Shown here: positions 23,101-34,606 of the stretch, piece by piece | Numbering within the stretch: the first letter of the stretch is position 1 | How the letters are laid out: every line of letters begins with the position of its first letter | NCBI GenBank assembly: GCA_002803225.1 | Contig: NXFV01000545.1 | Coordinates: 1 to 34,606 of the forward strand | Source: Gamarada debralockiae | Lineage: Eukaryota; Ascomycota; Leotiomycetes; Helotiales; Hyphodiscaceae | DNA length: 34,606 nt | Direction: 5' to 3' | Position numbers and translations under genes: made by a program | The notes under the pieces: model-generated | Seen by the model: the letters and a program-made list of their open reading frames with translations, nothing else | Database searches by the model: none | Told to the model about the DNA's origin: nothing

Positions 23101-24459
23101 AAGCAAGACTGGTGAGGGTTATACTCGGCGTTGCACTTTTCGCCACATGCATGTGAAGGCATCACAGGCTCTCATGCAGGCAGATTCTCATGCGCAGTTC
23201 TAAGGAGTTAAGCAACTGCACTTACATTTTCTTTCCGCGTCGTCCTCCTTCCCCTTGTCTTTGATGATGGAGATGTAGTTGCGAAGAGCAGCAGTGACTT
23301 GGCGAAATCCGGGGTCTTTCTCGCTTCGAAATCGCGCCATATCTCGGTGACTGGCGTCAATCACTTCCACAGTTTGCATTGGGTGATCATCAAATCGAGA
23401 CGACCAATCATCTACAACCTTTGTATTATCTATAAGCGGATGTTCAAGCGTATAAGTAGCGGGAAGTTAATTAGCACACCTTTCCAATGCTGGGATTAAT
23501 ATCTTTGCCTTCCTGGAAGCTGTGGATTCGGAAGTCCCCGACATACTGCATCTTCACAAACTCTGCTTGAATCGTCTCCAAAATCTCGCTGTCAATTCGC
23601 AATGAACTGAGTAGTTTCCTTCTTGTGTCAAACATGGCCAATCTCACGATCTTGGTACAGATCTCACTCCAGCTCGCCAGCTTACTCCCACGGTGTGGAG
23701 TTCCGAGAAACACAACGCATTTGGTCAGTCGATGCATCTTCTTCAAGTCTTCGTTGAGGTTTGTTTTCGAACGATGTAGTGCATCCTTCACAATAATGCC
23801 ACCGAGACTGTGAGCCACGAAGATTATTGGCGTATCGTCAGTGATTGCTGTATTGAGGGCTAACATCAGATTTTGGCTGTGGGTTGTGAAGTTGTTCATC
23901 TTCACGTTGTCACCCTGGAGAGTACCGATCACATCTGCATCGTACCCATATGTCATGATTCGAGCATCTGGGAACTCCGATGGCAAGAGGTCATATGGCC
24001 AGTATATCTTGTTTCCTCGCGATTGCATGCTACCAGATTCAGATGGGGTGCAACTGTTAATCTTGTCAAGGCCAAGAGACGAGGCACTATCTAGTGATTG
24101 CGTGGTAGTCATGCGGGCTGGAGCAGGACGGGCAGAGGAGTTGCCAGCTTGGGTCCTTTGGAAGGTCACCTGTCTTACTATTTTTGAGAATGATGATGTT
24201 TTGGTTGTTGGTTCAGAATGACGGCGTTCGCCCTCGGCTGCTGCGTCACTGGCGAGGACTGAATCTGCTTTGGCTTCCCACGTGGTCTTTGGGTGACCCC
24301 AAAGACCATGGACAAATATGATACTATGATTTTCAATATTTGCTCCGAAAGGTATGAAAATAGAGTAAAGTCCACTTACTTTACTACGGGCCTGTCCCCG
24401 TCGCCTCTCACACCATCATGGAGGACGGTGAATCCTTTTCGATGAACGATTGGCGCCAT
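20160..24459 (-). CDS. NLR: SesB-like hydrolase, NB-ARC and TPR repeats
   Basis: Five exons, 24459-24380, 24323-23480, 23418-23226, 23053-22870 and 22818-20160, with introns of 56, 61, 172 and 51 bp, give 1319 residues. The N-terminal alpha/beta hydrolase domain has HGLWGHP (32-38), VAHSLGG with nucleophile Ser about 199, LGTPHRG about 234-239, and a DASH motif with likely catalytic His about 332. The NB-ARC domain has the P-loop GLGGIGKS (about 429-436, split by intron 4), Walker B LMIVDNVDD (about 504-512), VLFTSRY, and an MHRLVQ motif near 740 in the MHD position. From about 800 to 1290 there are about eleven 42-residue TPRs with LGxEHPDTL cores. This is the fungal NLR plan thought to sense non-self and fire the hydrolase as a cell-death or immune effector in the cytoplasm. 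Two oddities are a Ser/Thr-rich insertion of about 85 residues after HGLWGHP and a seven-Asp run (about 523-529). All catalytic and nucleotide-binding residues are kept, so it is probably functional. Confidence 0.93.
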
Positions 24460-25154
24460 TGCTTTTTCAGCGTTGTGCGATTGATCAAAGTTTGTCTGAG
24501 GCTTCTCGACGACTTCTCAATCTCGAATGAGTATCGAGCTTTCGGGTTAGTTATGTTTTGACCAGACCGAGTACCCAGGGCAGATTCGAGACTGCGGTAC
24601 GAGGTACGAGTACAGCTTCTTGCAACGACCTGCGAGTGCGAGGTTTTCCGTTTTCCGCAAGTTACCTGACATCCCGTGTCCTCTGGCCTCGTCCCTAGCA
24701 GAGGCGAGCCTTATGCAGGTAGATTGCTCACTGAACCAGAAATGATCCAGATCGAGGAATAATCGCCTTATCATACAATTCGCTGCATGAAAGCCAAGGG
24801 CGCCACAATTTAACCGAAAATGTTTAGGTTGAGATTGGTTGTTTCGGGGGAATGTTCACACGTTTGCATGAGCATCTTACAGAAGAGGGCTAATTATTTG
24901 CAGACCGCCTTAGATAACCTTAGATAGTTCTGCCACCAATCGTCGATCAAAAAGCTTCACCTGCTGAGAGATGCAAGTTCTGCATATATGCTGCAAAGTC
25001 GCGGATTTCACTCCATCTCACTCGCGCAAGAACTCATGCTAGAAATAGAAATTAGGTTAGATCAGACCTGAAGCAACGCTAATGCCAGAATGAGGAAGTA
25101 TTCTGAATCTATGCAGGATGGTAAGAGGTTAATTAAAGTTTGGCCTTTACGTCG
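24460..25154. other. NLR upstream region
   Basis: This holds the promoter and 5' leader of the minus-strand NLR, then AT-rich sequence up to the stop of the PP2C relic. No further gene, RNA gene or transposon end was recognised. Confidence 0.4.
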
Positions 25155-26582
25155 CTAGCCGGTGCTTGCTTCTTTGTTTACCACTACGTCCCCGATCTTG
25201 TCGCTCTCTCCGAAGAAGATGACTTCGCCCGTTAAATCATCCCTGGCATTGTTAGTTGAAATGTACGAAGTATAATTGAGAGAAAGGGCAGGGCCTACCT
25301 ATAGCGTCCCAAATACGGCGCCGGTGGGGCCAACAGAGTGCACACCATTTCCTTGTCCTTCCCGCCCACGCATACCTCACAAGATTTGTAGCAACGGTTT
25401 TATCTTGCACCACGAACCTCTCATTCACCCCTCCCTTAACTCCCCATTGCTGTTGTCGAATAGGCGTCTTTTGGCCATCCTTTGATTTCGTCTCTACCTT
25501 TCCATGCTCAACTGGCAATCCCCTCTGCCGCGAGGAAACATCTTCGCCTAGGAACCGCCTGTGTTGCCGTTGGCTCAGTGGATTGCTTCTCGATCCATTG
25601 GCCTACCAGACCAACAACTTCTTCGTTGGTTAAGCATCTCCCATAATCCATCAGTTGCTATGACCACAAGAGTAACGTACGGTGGTATGCAGAGGAGTGG
25701 GAAGACGTGCGTCTGAAGAAAGTTTGCTTTAGGCGTTCGGAGACTTCGCGAGTCCATTTGTATGATGCATCTCCAAATGCTCTTGAAGGCTCTAAACCAC
25801 CGAGGACTCCACCATTCCGGATTACGTTCTCCTCTCTAGGATGCAGCTTACGCATTTGGGCTTCCCCGTCAGGGTTGCTGCCTGTTTGCGCAACTGAGGG
25901 GGTTGTAGCAACCCATTTTCCTGACTCGCCACGGCGGCCGAGAACTCTCGTGAGTCGCCTGTGCATGCTACGCGGAGGACCTTAGTCTTGCTGTCCTAGA
26001 ATGATAGGAGGCACAGGAGCCTGAAAGAGCTCGGGCGAGAAGTTCGGCTGCAACGAGTTTGGAGTTGGCTATTAGGACTTTCTCGACGCTGTCCTTCACG
26101 ATTTCGTCGTTGAAGCGTGCGAATCCGATCTTGATAGCAGCCTCGATTTCGTCTGACGAAGGGGAATCGGTTGATAGATCGGCGAGGGACGCTTTGCAGG
26201 TATTGTTTAGTTCTCGAGCAACGAAGCTGATTAGGGCCTGCCGTAACTTTGCAGATGTTGTCCATTTTCTGGAGTTTGAGGAGTAACACCTACGAATATC
26301 CATCAAACACCCCCCAGAACATCCAATTACTGCCAGCACTTTGGCTCCCGTAGCAGTTGCCAATGCTTGAGGTAGCTCGATTACCTTCTCCGAATGATCA
26401 TCCTCAATTGGATTATTGTTGGGTATCTGAACCACATCATATCTTGCAACCCCTTTTCCTCGTCCAACTTAGCATGATTCTTCATTGCGTCGTAAAATTT
26501 GCATAGGTTGTTCTGGGGTCAACATCTCCAGCACTTGTCTCCCAGCCTCGTCTGTCTGCTGGGATATTGGTCCCTCCCCCAT
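25155..26582 (-). pseudogene. broken PP2C gene, pyruvate dehydrogenase phosphatase-like
   Basis: The minus strand carries the ordered parts of a mitochondrial PP2C (PDP/Ptc5-type) that dephosphorylates pyruvate dehydrogenase E1. A candidate start is at 26582, then LTPEQPMQILRRNEES, GRGKGVARYDVVQIPNNNP, IEDDHSEK, NWMFWGVFDGYS (metal-binding DG), WTTSAKLRQALISFVAREL, ACTGDS (metal-binding GDS), LGRRGESGKWVATTPSVAQT, EENVIRNGGVLGGLEPSRAF, ATDGLWEML (metal-binding DG), and a last piece DDLTGEVIFFGESDK ending at TAG 25157-25155. The pieces lie in different frames. Lesions include an in-frame TAA after NEES, a slip before NWMFWG, only 25 bases where an intron would sit after DGYS, a TAG before the VACTGDS segment, and slips near SR/LTRV and after ATDGLWEML. 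A functional copy must exist elsewhere if the enzyme is needed. The lesions are mostly indels, unlike the stop-only RIP pattern in the HET relics. Confidence 0.85.
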
Positions 26583-26630
26583 AACTCAATGTTAATTTTT
26601 CCTCGTACCGGTTCCGTTTTAGTCTCCGGA

Positions 26631-26770
26631 CGTGAGCAGCTGCCGCTTTTACCTGAGCAGAGCCTGAGCATGCTGGAGCATGCCTGAGCTGAGGGTAGCC
26701 ATTCTGAGCAAGCTCTAAGTCAGCCTGCGCACCAACCTCTGTTATGTGATCCATTTTGGCCCCCTATTGT
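26631..26770 (-). repeat. phased GCTCAGG repeat family, copy C
   Basis: On the plus strand the complement CCTGAGC, or a near variant, starts at 26631, 26652, 26663, 26673, 26683, 26703 and 26724; steps are 21, 11, 10, 10, 20 and 21 bp. On the minus strand the array is preceded by CAATAGGGGGCCAAAATGG (26751-26769), matching the leader of copy A and, in part, copy B. The copy lies just upstream of the PP2C relic and is inverted relative to copies A and B. A minus-strand open frame crosses it (26482-26754) but looks like low-complexity Ala/Gln translation, not a protein family. Confidence 0.55.
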
Positions 26771-27194
26771 GCCGCAGCTATAGTTTCCTTCGCCCAGGAA
26801 TCCGTTCCTGGGCCCTTACAAGGTTCCGGCTGGAGCCCATTTCGGGTCGATCTCGCAAAGAGCACGTGACTATTAATCCGGCATTACACGTTAACGTTAT
26901 CGTATTCGAATATATAACCTCTATTTGAAAGCAATTGTCCACTTTTTTGGTTATAAGAACTTGCACTCAAATATACACACAACTGCTCCGCTATGGAGTT
27001 TCTGTATAACTGTCAAAGAAGGTACAAGAGGCTACACTATGAACCTTAGGTTTGGAGCTCCCTCTACGTATTCTACGATCTATATAAATCAAGGTAATGT
27101 CTTCCTAGCAGTAGTGTACACTAAATAAAGGGAATTTCAGTGTTTCCGTTAGCTAAGGTATTATATATAGGTTTATGCAATTCGGCACGTCGCT
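26771..27194. other. AT-rich intergenic stretch
   Basis: A hairpin-like GGAATCCGTTCC occurs near 26798, and CACGTGAC near 26863 also occurs near 9271. I see no readable coding remnant. The sequence composition fits RIP-eroded DNA. Confidence 0.35.
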
Positions 27195-27377
27195 AAAGCT
27201 GTATTAAGTGCTTTGGGGATGTAACGGGCAGTGTACTTCTTGAGCATCGTGGAATATATGCAGAGTGAAATTGTATCAAGAATATAGTTTAATACCAAGG
27301 TTCGGTCCTAATTGAAGTAGGAGATACTCTAACTAGAGCTAGGAATCCGCAAAAATCTTCTAGGAAGGCAGATTTAG
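27195..27377 (+). pseudogene. possible histone H2A-like scrap
   Basis: In one plus-strand frame, GM-stop-RAVYFLSIVEYMQSEIV (from about 27216) lines up with the H2A segment G..(A/P)VY.AA(I/V)LEYL.AE(I/V)L. About 25 codons later, LELGIRKNLLGRQI (27333 on) resembles LQLAIRNDEELNKLLG. Order and spacing agree with the H2A fold, apart from a four-residue gap. Four in-frame stops make it non-functional. The match is by eye over about 60 codons in AT-rich DNA, so chance is a real alternative. Confidence 0.28.
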
Positions 27378-27485
27378 ATTTCTATATACCATGAATTGTA
27401 GTCTAACGAGCTATGGATCATTGGTAACTATCAACTCTAGCTACAGGAGACTACAGGGTCTTATATAGATCCCACGTCGAGAGGC

Positions 27486-30665
<3,180 letters not shown>

Positions 30666-31145
30666 GACACCACATACGCCATCATCGAGCAGCGTAAGGA
30701 TCTGAGGAGTCGGCATAAACTCAACAAGTGTTACTGTAATGCTCTATGGGGACACGAGGTTGGCTACATTCGAAACTTAAGCCAATCAATGGCATCATGT
30801 TCGACCCCTCCATTTAAAAGATCCATGGATTGGTTATATGCCGCCGAATTTTGATAGTTAGAAGAACACGGTTTAGGTTCTTATATAAAAGATGTGCCGG
30901 AAGGAACGCAGGAGCTCGTATTCACTTGAAAGTCGGCGGAGGACGATGCGGATCTAGGAGATCTCGTGCCTCCTGATCTGTGGAGAGAGATTTAACAATC
31001 AGCAGTGCGAGAAGTGTTGCAGGAGATGGTAGTGACAATATGTGACGACCAAAATATCATCTCCGAAGATTGCTGAAGGAAGGCTGAGACTTGCTATTTA
31101 TCTACCATATCTCGCTACTGGCGTGGACTCGGACGAAACCCATAA
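30666..31145 (+). pseudogene. unrecognised coding relic with RIP-type stops
   Basis: One plus-strand frame reads like protein for 159 codons, interrupted by only five internal stops: DTTYAIIEQRKDLRSRHKLN, then ALWGHEVGYIRNLSQS, then RSMDWLYAAEF, two stops, LEEHGLGSYIKDVPEGTQEL, stop, KSAEDDADLGDLVPPDLWRE, stop, QSAVREVLQEMVVTICDD, stop, RKAETC. Every stop (TGA, TAG, TGA, TAA, TGA) is one C-to-T or G-to-A step from TGG, CAA or CGA. The charged, helical look suggests a soluble protein. I cannot name a family. A CAG just before 30666 may be an intron acceptor, so an upstream exon may be lost. The frame ends at TAA 31143-31145. Confidence 0.5.
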
Positions 31146-31341
31146 TCGCTGCACACTTTTTGGCAAGGAAACAACTCAAACAGTAAACCGAACAAAACAA
31201 CAAGCCATGAGTATCCCCCTCTACCAAATATTCGGTCTTGGTCTATGATCTACCAGCTCTACCATAACGGCAATGCAATGCAGCAGAAACCACTCCCTCC
31301 CATCCGGTTCGTCACAACTTCAAGTCTTTCCGATCATCTAG
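31146..31341. other. short intergenic gap
   Basis: This is probable 3' untranslated region of the HAD phosphatase gene. No other signal is seen. Confidence 0.4.
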
Positions 31342-32207
31342 TCAAAGTTCACCGTTCTGAATCTTCTCCATGCACCCATCAAACTCATTCCAATCCTTCA
31401 TCACCACAACACAGCCGCATCCCTCAAGGACTTTGACCATCTTCTCCTGCTCCTCCTTATCGTAGGAGCCCACATATCCAATCGTTTTGATATGCGCTCT
31501 GAATGCCGCAGTCGCACCACTCTTTGAATCCTCGACCGCAACACATTCCTCCGGCTTGACACCAAGCTGCTCCATGGCGTGGATATAGATCGCTGGATCG
31601 GGCTTCGAAGTAGGCTTTGGCAGCGAGGACGCAGCAGAGAAGATATCGTCACCAAAGTAGCGATCCTGGCCGACCTTCACAACACTGGCCTTGACTCTCC
31701 TCAACGCAGAGGAGCTAACAACAGCCATCTTATATTTTTTCTCCCTGTCCAACTTCTCCAAGATCTCATCAACGCCAACGCAGGGCTTGAGCTGAGCCTT
31801 GAGCTTCTCAATGACCTTATCCTCTTCGCCGGTAACGTATTTTTGCAGCTCATCCTCGTCCATCTCGTATTTGTATTTGGCTTTGAGAGAGACCATCATG
31901 CCGCGGAAGTTCTGGCCGACGAATTCGGAGAGAAGTTGGGGGCCAGTGTAGCGGTCGGGGATGTTGCGGCTTGCGAGGATCTCGTTGGCGAGTTCGGCGC
32001 AGGCTTCGAAGGCGAGGGCTTCAGAGAGGACTAGGGTGTTGTCGCAGTCGAAGAGGAGGGTTGTTATCTGGAGGGAGTCAGCTTGTGCTGTATGGGAATC
32101 ATGATGGTAGCGAAGTGGGAAAGGAGAGATGAAGCCTGGAGTGCGATGGTGATTCTGGTCGATCGACTGAGGTCGAAGAGATATGACGGACGAACCTTGG
32201 GAGCCAT
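31342..32207 (-). CDS. HAD-superfamily phosphatase
   Basis: Two exons, 32207-32196 (12 nt, MAPK) and 32067-31342, joined over a 128 bp intron (donor GTTCGT, branch GCTGAC, acceptor CCCTCCAG), give 245 residues. The protein starts MAPKITTLLFDCDNTLVLSE. HAD motif I is DCDNT (nucleophile and acid/base Asp), motif II is AVVSSSALRRV, motif III is the Lys of TSKPDP, and motif IV is CVAVEDSKSG. The helical cap between motifs I and II fits subclass IA enzymes that act on small phosphorylated molecules such as sugar phosphates or 2-phosphoglycolate; the substrate is not predictable. It is probably cytosolic. The alternative longer open frame on the same strand reads through the intron and has no homology-like content before ITTLLFD. 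The GT donor is weak, so the first exon carries some uncertainty. Confidence 0.88.
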
Positions 32208-33044
32208 CTTGAGTGATTGATCGATCAATTCCTCTCGTTTCTTGTTTTCCGTAATTCGAAGCTGAAGAAGGTGCTCGTAGAGAGTCACCGAAGTCAATTG
32301 CGTTTGCCTGAACTCCGTCGGTCGTCTTGTTATTTACTCGTACGATGCAAATGCCGCAAATCTCGCAAGGCTGAAGAAACAAATTACCCGTCGGAGAATC
32401 GCGGACTCTTCGATCTTTTTCCAGTCAAATAGAATTGTTGAGTACGTAGCTCGCGTTAGTGGGAAACAGAAAGAGGGAGGGAACGAGAAGAAGGTTGGGC
32501 ATCCCATCCATGATCTTCAGTCCTGGTGGTGTAACCCCGCCTTGCTCTGCCCACTCGTTGCTTGCTTTTTACGCCTGCTGCGTGATCCATGCGGGGGTTG
32601 TCTGGCCTCGCTTGGGCACAGCAAATAGTTCCCTGCCCGCCTTGCCGTTTTCGATGCTCTCCCTTTTCGAGTGTTTCGCCAGGCTGGGCGAAAAAACAGC
32701 ATGTGTCTTCACGTGCAGAGCTGCACATGTTTGGCTTCGGGATTATGGTTGGTGATGACCTTGGTAAGAGCCTGACAGGGAATTAGGCAGCAAGTGGATT
32801 CGGAAACCCCAGTACAGAACCCGACTTCGGCCCGAGAAATCTGATAGGATAAATGGGATAGAGTAAAGGACATTCAGCCTTAACCATGATTACTTCGTGG
32901 TGAGATTTCTGTGGGGGCCGTACGGGTGTCATGCGCCCTCTCACGCCCAGCCTCATTCAAGGAAGTCTGTCAGAAATCCAAATTTCAACAGCCTTCTATC
33001 TCCCTCAGTTTATCCCACCATTGATCATTTTCACATCTCTGAAT
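32208..33044. other. region between HAD gene and HET relic C
   Basis: The two genes are divergent, so this is likely a shared promoter region. Overlapping short open frames on both strands around 32456-32786 show no family features. Nothing else is supportable. Confidence 0.4.
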
Positions 33045-34221
33045 ATGGAATGCATGAAAGCTCGTCTAGGAGGCAAGTCACTTCGAGCTCTTGGCAAGAA
33101 TGTATTGCGCCGTACCTCTACACCAAATCCCTCGCAACCTAGTCCTGCTTCTGCCGGGAAAGGCGAGGACGCACACGATAGCTTGGGCGACGACCTAAAC
33201 CCCACCCATGCACTTTCATCTGCTTACCCTTCGCCCTCTTCAAATTTCAAATTGCTCTCGTTGAGTGACAGCCATCAAGTACAAGACCATGACCAGTTAA
33301 ACCATGGCGATGGCGAAGGATCACAAGATACACCAGGGTTTTGGGCGAGATCACCTGATCCCAAGTAAACTGATATCGAAATGATGAGGTACTGGCTCGG
33401 GATATGTGATATGGAACATGGAGGCGAGTGTCGCATGCCATTTAGTTGAGATCCAGCAGTTAGGTCGTCCAAAATTGCTTATTGATGTGCCAAGGAAGTG
33501 CATGGTGGTGGCCGAGCCAAATCATCATTACGCCTGTTTCAGCTATGTTTGGAAAAGAGTTACCACACTGAAGACCGAAAGGGCCACTCTTGACAGTCTG
33601 ATGGCCGAACAATGGCTAGAATTTCATCACGACGAGATTCCAAGGACAATTAGGGACGCAATCAGTCTTTGCGCCCTGCTTAGTATCCCATATCTTTGGG
33701 TAGATGTGCTATACATTGTCCAAGACGATGACGAGTCAAAACATAATCAAATTCAGACTGTGGCGGGAATCTATGCCAATGCTTATGTTACCATTATTGG
33801 GGCTAATGGATGAGATGTCAATCATTGACTCCGGGGATCCAGAGAGTCACCGAACTACGCCACCTTTCTTCATCTGCAATGTCCAGCTTTGGAGAACGCG
33901 TCCAACCTTATTCTAGTATTTGGTATTCGCGCGGTTGAACCTTCCAAGAGATGGTCCTCTCACCCAGAAAATAATGTTTCAGTATCAGCACGCCAACTGA
34001 GAATGCAATAAAGCTCAGTGGGATGAATCTTCGCTGTCTAGAATTTAACTCTTCTTTATTATGGCCCTGCGACTGGACAAAGCATTAACCCGTGGAGGTC
34101 TGGCATTCGCCTTTCGGAATGGGCAGATGTCAAACAATACACGTCTATTGTCCATGACTGTGCCCAAGAAAATTCACCTATGCCGTAGACAGCTTACATG
34201 CTATCACTAGCTTACTGTCAG
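33045..34221 (+). pseudogene. RIP-decayed HET-domain gene (C)
   Basis: ATG at 33045 opens a basic, Ser/Pro-rich N-terminus (MECMKARLGGKSLRALGKNV). TAA at 33366 interrupts it, then the same frame gives MMRYWLGICDMEHGGEC. A slip leads to QQLGRPKLLIDVPRKCMVV and the HET domain: YACFSYVWKRVTTLKT, EIPRTIRDAISLCALLSIPY, LWVDVLYIVQDDDES, AGIYANAYVTIIGANG. TGA at 33811 and 33826 fall in the ANGxDxNHxLRG motif. Another slip gives SIWYSRG, TGA at 33936 where Trp is expected, TFQEMVLSPRK, and TGA at 33998 again at a Trp position. The last readable piece is KFTYAVDSLHAITSL. LWVDVLYIVQDD differs from the usual LWVDALCIVQDD by GCG to GTG and TGC to TAC, both RIP-type changes. A DNA transposon begins right after it, so the C-terminal end is lost or displaced. 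Confidence 0.85.
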
Positions 34222-34606
34222 TACAGTAGACCCTCTATATAAGAATATTATCGGGACCAAGAATTGTATTCTTATAGAAGAGGTATTCTTACTTGAAGGG
34301 AATCGATCAATTTAGTCTAAAAAATCGCAGAATCGTCGTCTAATGAGCTATAGAGCTCTTATATCGTACAACCTCTCTCTCTATACAATCAAGAACCTTT
34401 ATATCTCGATTAGTCTCTCTTTATAGCTTCTACAACCTTATTGTCTTTATTGTTCTCAAAGCTATAGTCTCATCTATTTGCTTAACCTCCTCATCGCTCA
34501 ATTCGTCCTCCTTGCCTAGCTTATAAATACGATAATGCTCTACTACAGTCGTAAAAATATCTGCTTCTTCTCTTCTTGTGTATACGCCATTAAGGTAATT
34601 GTATTT
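34222..34606 (-). mobile_element. pogo/Tigger-like transposon end, runs off the window
   Basis: After TA at 34222-34223 comes CAGTAGACCCTCTATATAAG, the CAG-start terminus typical of pogo/Tigger elements (Tc1/mariner superfamily, TA target). From about 34580 down to 34320 the minus strand reads as a transposase C-terminus: YTRREADIFTTVVEHYRIYK, LGKEDELSDEEVKQIDETIA, LRTIKTIRL, stop, KL, stop, RETNRDIKVLDCIEREVV, RYKSSIAH, stop. The ALxxLxTLRLxxxQ pattern followed by a basic heptad is usual in the tail of DDE transposases of this group. The two internal stops (TAG, TAA) fit TGG and CAA after RIP. The catalytic domain and other terminal repeat lie beyond the window. The element appears dead. Confidence 0.68.

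Overview
The window reads as nuclear DNA of a filamentous ascomycete (Pezizomycotina). Evidence: many 50-75 bp GT..AG introns with CTRAY-like branch points, fungal-type families (HET domain, hydrolase/NB-ARC/TPR NLR, BBE-type FAD oxidase, Pho84-type permease, fungal KatG), and AT-rich gaps with C-to-T / G-to-A decay typical of repeat-induced point mutation (RIP). A Leotiomycete is my guess from the general look of the proteins; I could not search.

Layout. 1-6 kb: mostly empty, with a decayed small secreted-protein gene (1584-2772), a TPR scrap (4001-4309), the first copy of an unusual phased repeat (4441-4738) and a VCBS/FG-GAP scrap (about 5340-5700). 6-8 kb: an intact secreted flavin oxidase (6064-7901, minus). 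8.7-12.2 kb: a 390 bp MITE, a second copy of the phased repeat, and two adjacent RIP-ruined HET genes on the minus strand. 13.4-24.5 kb is the healthy block: a phosphate permease (minus), divergent from a 620-residue gene of unknown family (plus), then a C2H2 zinc-finger gene (plus), converging on a 1319-residue NLR (minus). 25-27.4 kb: a wrecked mitochondrial PP2C (pyruvate dehydrogenase phosphatase-like) gene, the third phased-repeat copy, and a faint histone H2A-like scrap. 27.5-32.2 kb: intact bifunctional catalase-peroxidase katG and a HAD phosphatase, with an unrecognised coding relic between them. 33-34.6 kb: a third HET pseudogene, broken off by a pogo/Tigger-like DNA transposon that runs out of the window.

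The main theme is a fungal self/non-self or immune-type locus in which one NLR is intact while three HET genes around it are dead by RIP-like stop codons (TGG to TGA/TAG, CAA/CAG to TAA/TAG). The most unusual non-coding signal is a family of three dispersed copies carrying the heptamer GCTCAGG repeated at about 10.5 bp steps, i.e. once per turn of the helix, on both strands and each lying near a pseudogene. The least explained intact gene is the six-exon gene at 16194-18319.

Exon boundaries were worked out by hand from splice signals and reading-frame continuity. They are good where stated, but are not supported by RNA data.
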